Made by a program: the position numbers and the translations under genes
Shown: positions 38,975 through 50,395 of the stretch, piece by piece
How positions within the stretch are numbered: the stretch's first letter is position 1
Layout: each line of letters opens with the position of its first letter
NCBI GenBank assembly: GCA_030141605.1
Contig: JAQGDQ010001059.1
Span: 1-64,000 of the forward strand
Length of the DNA stretch: 64,000 nucleotides
Source: Tubiluchus corallicola
Lineage: Eukaryota; Priapulida; Priapulimorpha; Priapulimorphida; Tubiluchidae
Direction of reading: 5' to 3'
Notes under the pieces: generated by a model
The model's input: the letters and a program-made list of their open reading frames with translations, nothing else
Told to the model about the DNA's origin: nothing
Databases searched by the model: none

Positions 38975-41900
38975 CTGAAACAAAAAAGAAACTTTATTCC
39001 AAAGTACAGGACATATTTATATTTCTACAAACTAAAACTGCAAAAAAAAGAACATGGCATGACTCTATAATAAAATGCACTGCCATGCGCTATATACAGT
39101 CGACCCTCGTTAAACCGGACCCCGTTAGCCCGGATATCGGATAAGACGGACGTCATCCGTGGTAAAGGAAACTGACCGATTTCCGCCAGAGCCGGAGTGC
39201 TAAACACAACACGGCCTACCAACTGTACAATAATTTCTTTATCCTCACAGGTTAACTATTTTAAAGTAATATACAGTATAGTATATAGTACAATGTATAT
39301 AGACCTTATTAAGGTGATTATTCCTGTATAATATAGACCATATATAGGCATATCGGATAAATCGGACCACCCACCCCCCCTAATTAGTCCGGTTTAACGA
39401 AGGTTGACTGTACTGTCTATAAATAATTAACAATACAGTAACAAAAACTTGAATCGATGACACTATAAAATGTGCGCAACAATCATTAATACACGGGTTT
39501 GCGCAATAAACTTCCTTTTCAGACATCAGAAAATTCTCCCAGTTATATGTTTAACATATACTTGCATAAAGACATCCCAGACACTTGAGGCAATACACTT
39601 TTACCTACTCTAGTACAGTACTCTGATCACCGAAGTTAAGCAACGTAGAGCCTGGTTAGTACTTGGATGGGTGACCGCCTAGGAATACCAGGTGCTGTAG
39701 GCTTGCGGGATGCCCACACTGTATCTTGACACTAGGCGGAAGAGCTGCACAAGCAGCCAACGGCTAAGGGGCGGAGGAGGTCAAGTGACCCAACAGCCAT
39801 GTGTAGAGAAATAAACCTTCCAAATCAGGAGTGGAGCCCCGAAGGCGGACCAGTGCAGCATGTTCACTGACTCCGGCAGCTCCTGCAGCCAACCTGGTGC
39901 CAAACGCATCGCTCCGCTTTACTTTGGACTACACCAGGGAGGAAGAGAGGGGGTTCCTGTTGTCTGTGCAACTCAGGATCTCCATACACCTTGCCCAGGC
40001 GTGCGCCCTGGAGATGTTCAAGGAGCGGACTGCTCAGCCACAGTCGACGCTGCAGCTCCATCAATGTGATCAATAACTGACTCTCTTGGCGCACACTCCA
40101 TTGTCTTCCGAGACAGAAGGATGCCAACAGCGCACTTCAAACAGTTACGAAATAAGTGGTTTCTGCTCTGTAAGAAAATTTGTTAGAAAAAATCCAAAAT
40201 GCTGCCATCTAGCGGACAAAAAGATGACAACCAGCGATTAAACAATGGCCGACAGAAGGGGACTACAATGCTAACCTTCTTCGGATGCTGCTTCCTAGCT
40301 GCAACAATGCTCATTGCTAGCTGACGTTGTATATCATCGGGCAGGATGTCATGCCAACCCTGCTGCTGCTGCTGCTGCCGTTCTGCATTACCTGCAAAAA
40401 AGGAAAATTCATAAAAACGTGAGATGAAATGCAGAACGTATACAGCGAAAATAGCAAGTCAGTTAGAAATACTGTACATAGTACGCTAAACACCAAAATA
40501 AATCTGCAAACGAACAAAAACTCGTTCCAGTATTTATTACTGCTAATTTTAGTCATAGATACAATGAGAAACATATTAACTACGATAGTAAACTACACTA
40601 AATAAACTAAAAGTAATATTGAACAACAAAAAATCAGTGCAATAATCACAGTGAAGAAGATAGTTCAAAGCAAATGCTGATCTAGCAAACCAGAAACAAA
40701 ACTGACTGAAAATTACTCTGAAGTATATACTTTAGCATCGTAGTTGTATAACAGAAACAAAACGGAACGAACTAGTCATGCAAAGTGCGTGTCTAAACAT
40801 GACAGTATTTGAGAATTGTGCAAGTTACAAGTAGCTACCATCCAGAAAAGAAAAATTAACTGGGAAGTCTTCTACCAACACTCTGCTAAGTTACTAACTA
40901 TGAATGTTAAGTTATTAACTATGACTGCTAAGTTACTAACTATGACTGCTATAGTTATTAACTATAACTGCTAAGTTATTAACTATGACTGCTATAGTTA
41001 TTAGCTATGACTGCTAAGTTACTAACTATGACTGCTATAGTTATTAACTATAACTGCTAAGTTGTTAATAATGACTGCTATAGTCATTAACTATAACTGC
41101 TAAGTTATTAAATATAACTGCTAAGTTATTAACTATAACTGCTAAGTTACTAACTATGACTGCTATAGTTATTAACTATAACTGCTACGTTATTAACTAT
41201 AACTCCCAAGTTACCAACTATAACTGCTGAGTTATTACTATAACTGCTATGGTACTAACTATAACTGTTAAGTTATTAACTATAACTGCTAAGTTATTAA
41301 CTATGACTGCTGTAGTTATTAACTATACCTGCTAAGTTATTAACTATGACTGCTATAGTTATTAACTATGACTGCTAAGTTATTAACCTGCTAAACATAT
41401 TAACTATGATAGTAAACTATACTAAATAAAGTAAAAGTAACAGTTAACAGCAGAAATTAACTGCATTAACATCAAGCAGAAATTAACTGCATTAACGGCA
41501 AAGAATAAATTTCTAAGAACATGCTGATCCAGCAAGCCAAAAAGGAAATAGACAGAGAATTACTAAGAAGTGCGTTCACTTTAACATCATGCTTGTATAA
41601 TGGAAAACAAAACAGCATGAACTAACCACGCACAGTAACACGACCAAGCTACTAAATTTTGATTAAACAATTTAAACGTCATGATACAATGCAATTTGAA
41701 CATCACGATACAAAGCAATTTGAACATCAGGGACTGGGAAAATATTTCCCGGGAAAGCGATCATTACGAGCAGGATCGTGTTAACTGTAAAATGGTTTCA
41801 AATGCAAAGTCTCGCGAAATTTGTAAGAAAAGAATTCAGTAAGAGAAAAACCACAATCCAACTTTGCTCATTCTTGGATCATGTCACAAATCTGTCGATC

Positions 41901-44900
41901 AAAATTACAAATAAACTACAACACACTTTAGTACAATTACTTGTAGGAACCCATTAAAACTAATATCGACAATTATTATACATTTGTCACAAAACTTCAG
42001 AACAGACTTAGAACTGAGCTGTCAAAATTGATCTGAGTTACGTTATTTCACAAAATGGAGATTCCCGTAGGGATAGAGTTCATCAGCATTACGCTTGCTT
42101 TACATTATTACGGGTTACACTCATATCTCGGTTTGCCGGACGTCGCTTTTACGGATTTCGGAAGAATCGAACAAAATCTGGTCCGTAATAAAGTCCCACA
42201 TACCATGGACCGCAAGTTGACAGCTAGTTGGCGGGCCTTCACTTTGTTTACATCACGTACATCAGTGTAACCACGTGTATATCTCTGTGTATAGAAATAT
42301 AGAATCAATTGTACGGAGTTATTTGAGTCAATTGCCGACAGTTTTTATATACTTTTGCATAGGAGGGGCCCGTACTAGACGTTTTTGCGACAATTAGGCA
42401 ATTGATTCAACATTATCGTGAGTCTCATACACGACGCCTACTGTATTAGCTTAGTGTCGGTAAATGCAGATGATCGCCAAAATCGGACCGGTACCCCCCC
42501 CCCCGCTTTTGTCCAGCAAACCGAAATATGAAAGTATTTTGCGAAACAATAATATGCAATTGAATTATAATGAATCCTGATCTTAAGACTCTGAAACTGA
42601 GTAAAATGGTTAGGAAGGTCTTGGTTGCCTACAGTCCGTGTATCTCGTAACTCAGATACATTTTTAAACAACTAAGCCACCTGTCGAAAGTCTGAGGTGG
42701 GGAGAATGATTAGGAAACGTTTCCCGGAGCAGGGCTATTACCTGATGCAGAAGATGCGTTTGCAATGGCTTCGCTTCGTAGCTCCACCTCTACTTTCATT
42801 TTCGCAACTTGGCTTCTAATGTGAGGTGCAAGATGGGCCGGAAACGTCTGAATCTTGACCTTGGTGGTTATGGCCGGGTTTGGGTCGACGGAGGTGGGCT
42901 TCACGGCATTCTTTGCCTCCTCCTCAGCCGCCTCCTTCTCCTGCTTCTCCGCAACAGCCAGATATTGGTAACATACGTCCTTCAGCTCCGACCACGGCAA
43001 CAGCGGATCGACCACGCTAGGTCGCAGGCTGTAAAAGAGGGTCACCAAATCGTTGATCACCGTCTCGGTCAGCCTGGGGTGAGAAAGGCGCGGCACCTTC
43101 GGAAACTTCGGCGGCTTATACGACGGGTCCCCTTTGTTCACGTAAACTTCCTTGTCGACTTCCACCCAAACTTGTTCCTTCTTGACCTTGGTGGATTTCT
43201 GTCGCGACCTTGCCAAATTCTTCAGGCCGACTTCTTCGTTCGATTCTTCGGAATCTGAAGGTTCCTTGAACCAACCGGACCTGACCGAGCCCTTCTGTCT
43301 CAACTTGCTAGAATAACACTCCTCCTCTACGCCGCTATCAGAATCCGGAAGCTTCTCGATCCGTTCCTTTCGCGGGCGCCCCCTGGGTCTCTTCCTCTTC
43401 TTTTTCGGCGATCCAGACAGGAACTCGTTGAACGCATCTTCAAGTTCAGGGTCGTCCTTATGAGATGGGGAACCGTCCTGCCTGCTCTTCTCGACGCTGC
43501 TGCGCGTCACTCGACGAACCACGGAGCCCATGTCCTTCAGCGATTCTGTCGAAGCCTTCTTGCAGTTGGCTCCCATGCAAGCGGGCTTCTTAAGGGTGGC
43601 GTTCTTGTTGCCTTCATCGTCTTTCTGACCGGAACTAGCTGGCTTCGCCGGAACATCCGGAGAAGCCTCCACACTTTCGCTCTGCTCGGACGCTTCCACT
43701 TTGATCTCGATGTCCGCATTTTCGTACAGCGCCTTTATGGTCTCGATGCGCGACCTCGACGGACTGACGAAGAACGCGGTGAGAGCGCACTGCCGGGCGA
43801 GAGCCGGGTTATCGGAAAACAAGTTGGCTAAAAAGTTGAAGACGAACGAAATGCGATCTTGCAGGTCGCGGATGTCTCTCCTGTTGTTTTCGCTGCGAGC
43901 GGTATTGTAAGCATTCATGTCCATGGTAAGCCCTCGAATACATAACTCCAGCAGTAAGTTCAGAGTGTCCTTGTGTCCAAACTGAAAAAAAGAGGCAGAT
44001 AAAATATTAACATCTAATTCAATTAAAAAAGTATCAAAATGGGTAATAAAAACTGTAGTGTGAGATTATAAATACAGAATGTAATTAAATTTTGATATCA
44101 AACTTGCATGTGCAAAACTTGGAATGCACACTGGATTTGAACCAGCGACCTTCTATTTATATTAGGCCACTAGGCCACCACATATTCCAGTGGTCAAGGT
44201 AGTCTAAAGTTCACCCCTCATAGCAGGCTAACTAACAGTGATTTTCTCAAGATTATGTTTCTCAGTACGCAGCCTGCACCTCAACTTCAACGTGGATTAT
44301 CTCAGCTTAGAAATAACATAGAGCGATGAACTTGGGTATCAAAATGATCCTGATGAAATGGAGATTCAGGATATGCGAATAGCTAGAAAAACTTAATTGC
44401 CGACTTATGGATGATTTTGCTACGCAAGCACACACATGTTCAACTAAGAATGAATGAAAAGACACTATGGAAGTAACTATGCAAGCATGCAAGCACAATA
44501 TAGCAGCGCACATCCGAAGTCGCCATTACATGACGTCATGTACAAAACGTAAATGAAGGAAGAGAAAGCCAATGTTAAATTATGTCTCAAAAAACTTTCC
44601 GTGCAAATCTATGTTACTTAGATTTTCGCTTCCTACTAGAAAGACTTAGGTAACTAGAAAAGAAAATTATTAATTATTTAAAATGTTTTCACCAATTGGT
44701 AAAATGCCACTGAGTCACCTCCAGGGGGCACCACTCACTAACCAAAAAACGTATTTTTAATCTTATTGGCAAGATACAGTACTTTTAAATTTTATTTAGC
44801 TAGTGACTTGTGCACTACGAATGCTCTGATTATTTTTTCAAACTTTACAAAATGTTATCAAAACTTATTTCAAATGACCTGTCGTGAAAATGGCTGCGTC

Positions 44901-47900
44901 TAACGGTCATCGCTGGAGTTTAAATTTACATGTTTTATACAGCGTGACTGCCGATTGAAATCCTGCACGTAAAAAGGCAGTATGTAAGCGATATAAAATT
45001 TCAAAACGAATTTTTCAAGCTTTATGCAAGTGGAGGGTTTTCTTGTACTTTAAGGCAAAGAGAAAAAGTTTGATTAGTGCCAGTATTTCTTTATTTTTTT
45101 TAACATTCATGTAAAACCTGCACGAATCTAACTAAATTCACAGTAATGAGCATGGGCACAAATATTTAGGAGAACAGATTTAGGTGTTCCGGCACTGTAT
45201 CTCATCAACGTATCTGAAAACAAGAGGCAGTTACTTTAGAAAACCTGAAAATTCTGGATCGTTCCGAGAGCAAACACTCACCCGTCTGTATATGACGTCC
45301 GTGAAATGATAAAGATGCATGCTGCATTGGGAGGGCATGCTCATCTTTGTCACACTCATGATGAACTTCTCCAAACTCCCGTCCACCTGATGCTGTATAT
45401 GGCACCATAGCTCTATTAACCCCTGCAAAGTTAGAAATTATCAAATGCACCTGCAGATGGCAGCAGCATAGCTGTGCTAAGAAGGACACCAGAACTGCAT
45501 CAACCAATGTAAAGTTTGTGCAGAATTAAACATTAATTCAAAATCACTTGTAAATAAGCTGAGAAAATTTATTAAATATGTAGACAGATGGCAGCAGCTT
45601 AGCTGTGCTAAGAAGGACACCACAACTGCATCAACCAATGTAAAAGTTGATGGAGAATTAAACACTAATTCAAATTCACTTGTAAATAACCTGACAAAAT
45701 TTATTAAATATGCAGACAGATGGCAGCAGCATAGCTGTGCTAAGAAGGACACCACAACTGCATCAATGTAAAGTTTACGGAGAATTAAACACTAATTCAA
45801 AATCACTTGTAAATAACTTAATATGCAGACAGATGGCAGCAGCATAGCTGTGCTAACAAGGACACCACAACTGCATCAATGTAAAGTTTATGGAGAATTA
45901 AACACTAATTCAAAATCACTTGTAAATAAGCTGACAAATTTTATTAAATATGTAGATAGATGGCAGCAGCTTAGCTGTGCTAAGAAAGGCACCGTAACTG
46001 CATCAATGTAAAGTTTACGGAGAATTAAACACTAATTCAAAATCACTTGTAAATAACCTGACAGAACTCATTAAATATGCAGACAGATGGCAGCAGCATA
46101 GCTGTGCTAAGAAGGACACCACAACTGCATCAATGTAAAGTTTACGGAGAATTAAACACTAATTCAAAATCACTTGTAAATAACTTAATATGCAGACAGA
46201 TGGCAGCAGCATAGCTGTGCTAACAAGGACACCACAACTGCATCAATGTAAAGTTTATGGAGAATTAAACACTAATTCAAAATCACTTGTAAATAAGCTG
46301 ACAAATTTTATTAAATATGTAGATAGATGGCAGCAGCTTAGCTGTGCTAAGAAAGGCACCGTAACTGCATCAATGTAAAGTTTACGGAGAATTAAACACT
46401 AATTCAAAATCACTTGTAAATAACCTGACAGAACTCATTAAATATGCAGACAGATGGCAGCAGCATAGCTGTGCTAAGAAGGACACCACAACTGCATCAA
46501 TGTAAAGTTTACGGAGAATTAAACACTAATTCAAAATCACTTGTAAATAAGCTGACGAAACTTATCAAATATGTAGACAGATGGCAGCAGCTTAGCTATA
46601 ATATAACAAACGGCGAATGCAAATATTCGCTTAACGATTTATAAGGAAAAAATCTTTTCGCTTGCTCTTTTTACATTTTTTAATATTTATTTTTTATAAA
46701 TACCATTAATTAAAGTTTTTGAATGAATTTAAAATTTCCCACGGAATTTAAATACACTAATCATAACCCCTATCCTTAATCCAGAAGAAACCCTAACCCA
46801 AATCTGCTTCATAAACTGATTTCTTGCGTGTGGACAGCCGTAAATTTTAGCCGTAAGTTTTTAGCATAAGCAGAAAGTTTTACTAAAAAAATAACACATA
46901 TTTAACAAGAGGAAAAACATGGAACTGAGGAAATCGTATACTTCTTAGCCCGAAAGTATATATGAAACACATTTGCAGGTTTAGCAAAAAATTTATCAAA
47001 TGCACCTGCAGATGGCAGCAGCATACCTTTGTACAACACGTCGGCTCGCGTAGTAAAATGTTCTTAGCAAGAAACAGCTGTGCGAGTGTAGTGACTTTAC
47101 TCGAGTAACTCTCCCGTGATTCGCTCAGCAAATTGTACAACAACTGCACGGCGTCGTGGCATTTGATATCCGCAGTCTAAAAAAACAATGCAGAAATTAC
47201 CTGCGTGAGCACACTGATTTCTCAAAATACCAGCCTACATCCACTCCAATGAAAGCAAGAAACTAAAAAGGAACGCAGTCAAACCTCTTCGTATTTCCCG
47301 GTTTGGGAAAGCAAAAAATTGGCACTGAAATGAATCTGACGAGATGCATTAATACAGGGGTGTGCAAATTATCTGACTAGCCGGGCCACATGCAGTTTGA
47401 TCAAGGAGCCAAGTACAGTAGGACCTAATAAAGATTTTTTTTGCATCCGATTTGCATATATCATTACTACTACACTCAAGAAACTATTTTAGAAGTTATT
47501 AAAATTTAAATTAAAAACCATATATTTCGTCATGTCCAGCAGTGACATTAAGTGACAACGGTCTTGTGCGGGTTAATGCCATCCGATCTAGAGGAAAAAA
47601 CTACCCGCACTATCTTTGCGATATTGGCACAGACTTCAGCTGGATCACATGGGCCGCACTTTCGTTACGTTGACAAACCTCTTCGCGGGCCGCACAAGAT
47701 CTCTCGGAGGGCCGCAAGTGGCCCACGGGCCGCAGTTTGCACACCCCTGTATTAATACATTTGAGTGTATTTAAGTACAGCCATTCTGTTCACGGCCATT
47801 TTGTAGATGGTAAAAGAATTTGGCATTATTCAAAATGGAGGGAGTGGCGTATGAAAGCTTGATAGTATAGTAATTAATTTAGATTGGTCACCATCTATTT

Positions 47901-50395
47901 GTGCGGCGACAACGAGGTGCCATGTTTAGTTAACAACAGGTGTAAGTAATTATAACATTAATGATGAATGTACACTAAATCAATATTACAGTCAAACAGT
48001 ACAACGCCAGGTTTGGGACACCACTGATTATGGCATTATGGCAAGGCTGGTGTTATTTCGGGGGCGACATAACAAGGTCCGACTGTATTATATTCTGTAC
48101 ACAGGATACACCTTCACCACAGCATTATATCCAATAAATCACTCCACAGAAGAGAATTTCACATATAAATTACACGAAAAGTGATACAATACACTACTGG
48201 GCAACTTTGCTCGACGATAGCCCGCGTAAATTTGCCAAAATTGAAAAATCAGCCGCGCACGAGAAGCCATTACCAGGAGAGGTACACTCAGTAAAAAAGA
48301 GGTCGATGGACATGGACGGCGAGCCTGCCACGGACAAAGAACCTCATCACAAATGTTTAAATGTCATTTATAAAAAGCTGAACTGATTAGAGAGTCTTAG
48401 TCGTAGTTGTATCATCAAATAAGACATTAGTATGTCTGTCAGGAGCAATATATCTGCACACATTAAACTGCAGTGCATGTTAGTGAAATAAGAAATATAT
48501 GATGCTTTAAAGCACAAGGAAAACCCTCTACTTAAGATAGAGCATAAAAAATTCGTCTCGAAATATTATACCACTTACCCTACTACCTTTTCGTACGCGT
48601 GGCTTGCATAGGTTGTAAAGTGTATAAAACACGTAAATTTAAACTTTAAATTTAAAGCAAACCTGGATCCATTTAAAACAAATATTGACAGGAAACATTC
48701 CATTTTTTCAAAAATGACTAACGTGAAAGAAAAATTACCACACAAACACAATTTCACGTTCGCGCCACTTGTTCGTCGCTGTTACATCCATCGCCATTCA
48801 CTAGTTAGACGGGCACAAGCACCTGCATTTCGGAAATGTATTACACAAAAAAACAGATGCTGTACCTCTCGGTTCAGATTTGTTTGCTTGTGACTGACTA
48901 TGCACATTCGACAGCTCATGCATGAGCACAGCGGTAACTTTGAAATTTGCATTTTTATCTTAAAACTTGCCTAGTTTTAGTACAACAGAATGAATCTCTT
49001 ACAGTAGCACTGTACCTCAATTTTCGCTTTCGCAAACACATGCAACATGCTCGTGGAATACTTTTGCTATTGAAAATTATGTTAGTTTGTGATGTCATCA
49101 ATAGCTGGGCTCACAGGCCGTTAATTAAGTTTTTAATCTATTCTTTAATTATTAGAAACGCTTTTGAAGTATCAGTTGTGTTAAAATGTATACTTTTTAT
49201 CGTATATGAAAAATCATCCTGTTTTTATTTAACAAAATTTTCACCAATAATAGGTTAGATAATATATCTCCTATTTTTGCAGCCTAAGCCAGAGCAAAAC
49301 AGAGTATGGTTCGTTCAAACAAACATTAATAGAGCTACCATTTCTATACAACCTGTAGTTAATGCATATCTTTCAACATATTTACGGCTGCCTGTACACA
49401 GCAACATATATGCAAGCAGCTTCTTTCTCAGAGCCAGAGGGTGCGGGTTGCCGCTATCTGTGTGAAACGTACACTGCCGTTTGTAAGACCTACTATAACT
49501 TTGCATGCACTCACAATGCGGATTAAATGTTCAATAATTTATGTAATAATAATTAGGATTAAATGTTCAATAATTCATGTAATAATAATTAGTTTGCTCG
49601 TAAAAATTAACAATGTCATGCAACTTAATGCGAAAATGAAATGATATTGCATAATCATGGGGTTCCGTAATTTGAAAGAACAAAAACCAATTTGAAAAAC
49701 TTAATTTCCACTGTTTAACATGATAAAATTTAAAGCTTGAACATTTCAGACAACAGTGCAGGGCTTTTGCACACCACGCTGTGTCCAAAAAAAATTACAT
49801 CAAATTAATTTAAATTTATTCAATTTAAATGACCATTAATTACCAAGATTCTGTATTGCCCCGAAACTCAACAAATTCATTAAAAACAGCACTAAATATT
49901 GTCTGCAGGCCACTCCTAAAAGCAAAACTTTACTGCCCAATCTTATCTTAAAAAGATTACATGTGACACCTTCCACTGCGACAATGGCAATATTGCAATC
50001 CATTAATGATTATTCAATGCCATTTTTATGCTAAAAAGCTTTCTTTATTCTCACAGTTATGCGTACATATCATAAATATTAGAATTAGAAAGAATTAGTG
50101 AGTACCGGCAACCTCGCATACTTTAAATATGCATTATTCTAAACAGCACCTGGATTATAAGTAACACTGGCAACACGTCATGGACGAAGTCGCTTCCTTT
50201 CGTGGTCGGACGTACAAGCAACAAAGTTCGGTTAAATTTAGGCAAAATAAGCGAATTTTCACAAAAATAACATGAACACACTTATCTTGGACGTCTCTGA
50301 CAAACATACGTCTTACAATGCAAAAAATAAATTTAATAAAACAGCTTCAAAAGCCTTACCAAATATCGGCAAAATTCTTGTTCTGTCAACGCCAT
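30617..50395 (-). CDS. Large AT-hook nuclear protein, unrecognised (multi-exon)
   Basis: I do not recognise this gene. Minus-strand exons joined by frame: 50360-50395 (possible start), 49339-49457, 47027-47176, 45282-45422, 42742-43981, 40276-40391 and 30617-38974. The last five join in perfect phase. An exon of 3n+1 bases must be missing between the first two. The N-terminal ~350 residues are helical and Leu-rich, like an armadillo-type fold. Three AT-hooks (one RGRPRK, two RGRPKK) and many Lys/Ser clusters point to a nuclear, chromatin-associated protein. The last exon alone codes 2,785 residues: a Ser/Gln/Asn-rich start, a small Cys cluster (CTCLMC), a long Glu/Asp-rich middle, then basic segments and a conserved-looking end (IWEMIGAEFGRGKR). 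The motif FKEPS plus acidic residues occurs three times. It is convergent with TAF3. Function cannot be stated. Confidence 0.75.
39097..39410. mobile_element. Pogo-like MITE (CAGTCGACCCTCGTTAAAC ends)
   Basis: TA-flanked, ends CAGTCGACCCTCGTTAAACC and GGTTTAACGAAGGTTGACTG. No transposase. It lies in the intron just before the last exon of the minus-strand gene. Confidence 0.85.
39603..40140 (+). mobile_element. 5S rRNA-headed SINE (SINE3-type)
   Basis: 39623-39703 matches 5S rRNA from GATCACCGAAGTTAAGCAAC through TGGATGGGTGACCGCCTAGG to GGTGCTGTAGGCTT, which includes the internal Pol III promoter. The 5' part of 5S is degraded. An unrelated body runs to about 40140 and its last ~210 bases recur inverted at 60477-60683. 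It is a retroposon rather than a 5S gene, because of the missing 5' part and the long fused tail. Confidence 0.8.
40276..40391 (-). CDS. Penultimate exon of the large AT-hook gene
   Basis: With one base from the previous exon it reads GNAERQQQQQQGWHDILPDD, then IQRQLAMSIVAARKQHPKK. The acceptor is TTTTTTGCAG and the donor AAG|GTTAGC, with phases that fit both neighbours exactly. The six Gln codons are a CAG run. The WHDILPDDIQRQL helix faintly resembles KIX helix 1 and UBM motifs but is too short to assign. Confidence 0.8.
40872..41390. repeat. 21-bp minisatellite
   Basis: Roughly two dozen imperfect units of GTTATTAACTATGACTGCTA. It lies in the minus-strand gene intron between 40391 and 42742. 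Confidence 0.92.
42115..42545. mobile_element. MITE E (CTCATATCTCGGTTTG ends), copy 1
   Basis: Ends CACTCATATCTCGGTTTGCC and CAGCAAACCGAAATATGAAAG are inverted. The core (about 42210-42400) is shared with hAT-like MITE B although the ends differ. A poly-C run lies at 42495-42504. Confidence 0.75.
42742..43981 (-). CDS. 1.24-kb exon of the large AT-hook gene
   Basis: Codes 413 residues. It begins FGHKDTLNLLLELCIRGLTM, continues as a helical region to about ALTAFFVSPSRSRIE, then an acidic and Ser-rich linker, an AT-hook (KKRKRPRGRPRKERIEK, about 43360-43400), the FKEPSDSEES motif, and a second helical stretch (LTETVINDLVTLFYSLRPSV). The acceptor is TTTTTTTCAG and the donor CAG|GTAATA. Confidence 0.9.
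44105..44290 (-). mobile_element. tRNA-like SINE fragment
   Basis: On the minus strand there is an A box TGGCCTAGTGG and a B box GGTTCAAATCC about 30 bases apart. They are preceded by the CAGGCTGCGTACTGAGAAAC and ATAATCTTGAGAAAAT stretch shared with 10960-11110. It may be two SINE pieces side by side. Confidence 0.45.
44510..45065. repeat. Dispersed repeat R2, copy 2, inverted
   Basis: Reverse-complement partner of 6530-7110 over nearly its full length. It lies in an intron of the minus-strand gene. Confidence 0.65.
45282..45422 (-). CDS. Exon of the large AT-hook gene (47 residues)
   Basis: Reads GLIELWCHIQHQVDGSLEKF, then IMSVTKMSMPSQCSMHLYHF and TDVIYRR, helical in character. Acceptor CTTTGCAG, donor CGG|GTGAGT, phase 0 at both ends. 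Confidence 0.82.
45440..46600. repeat. Tandem array of ~127-bp units with a 367-bp higher-order repeat
   Basis: AGATGGCAGCAGC recurs at 45455, 45585, 45718, 45831, 45958, 46085, 46198, 46325, 46452 and 46579. Spacings 113, 127 and 127 repeat, giving a 367-bp higher-order unit that is nearly identical between 45718-46084 and 46085-46451. The array fills most of the intron between the exons at 45422 and 47027. Confidence 0.93.
47027..47176 (-). CDS. Exon of the large AT-hook gene (50 residues)
   Basis: Reads TADIKCHDAVQLLYNLLSES, then RESYSSKVTTLAQLFLAKNI and LLREPTCCTK, helical. Acceptor TTTTTTTAG, donor AAG|GTATGC, phase 0 at both ends. Confidence 0.82.
47354..47749. mobile_element. hAT-like MITE (CAGGGGTGTGCAAATT ends), copy 4, internally deleted
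   Basis: Ends are CAGGGGTGTGCAAATT and TTTGCACACCCCTG, with an ATTAATA target duplication on both sides. It is about 90 bases shorter than the full copies and more diverged. It lies in an intron of the minus-strand gene. Confidence 0.8.
47750..47988. other. Intron of the minus-strand gene, no feature
   Basis: No exon or repeat recognised. Confidence 0.35.
47989..48085. mobile_element. Short pogo-like MITE (97 bp)
   Basis: TA-flanked, ends CAGTCAAACAGTACAACGCC and CATAACAAGGTCCGACTG. Related to 60102-60180 by TACAACGCCAGGT. Confidence 0.6.
48500..48680. repeat. Dispersed repeat R2, partial copy 3
   Basis: Shares the AGCACAAGGAAAACCCTC, AAAAATTCGTCTCGAAAT and GTATAAAACACGTAAATTTA part of R2. 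Confidence 0.5.
48770..49235. repeat. Dispersed repeat R1, copy 3, inverted
   Basis: Reverse-complement relative of 4090-4580 over most of its length, including ACTTGCCTAGTTTTAGT and GATGTCATCAATAGCTGGGC. It lies in an intron of the minus-strand gene. Confidence 0.6.
49339..49457 (-). CDS. Upstream exon of the large AT-hook gene
   Basis: Reads DSGNPHPLALRKKLLAYMLL, then CTGSRKYVERYALTTGCIEM. Acceptor TTTCACACAG, donor ATG|GTAGCT in phase 0, fitting the exon at 47176. The first codon needs one base from an exon not yet found. The donor is the weakest part of this model. Confidence 0.6.
49460..50355. other. Intron region that should hold a missing exon
   Basis: The phases of the exons at 50360 and 49457 require a coding exon of 3n+1 bases here if both belong to one gene. 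I could not pick one out by eye. Confidence 0.35.
50360..50395 (-). CDS. Possible first coding exon of the large AT-hook gene
   Basis: ATG in good context (CAAAGATGG) reads MALTEQEFCRYL into a strong donor TTG|GTAAGG. Its phase does not fit the exon at 49457 directly, so an intermediate exon is needed or this is unrelated. Confidence 0.35.

Noticed and set aside
39603-39703. Functional 5S rRNA gene
   Set aside because: The first ~35 bases of 5S do not align and a long unrelated body is fused to the 3' side, with no T-run terminator at the normal place.
40276-40391. KIX or UBM domain in the penultimate exon of the giant gene
   Set aside because: Only one helix (GWHDILPDDIQRQL) resembles those families; the rest of the domain is missing.
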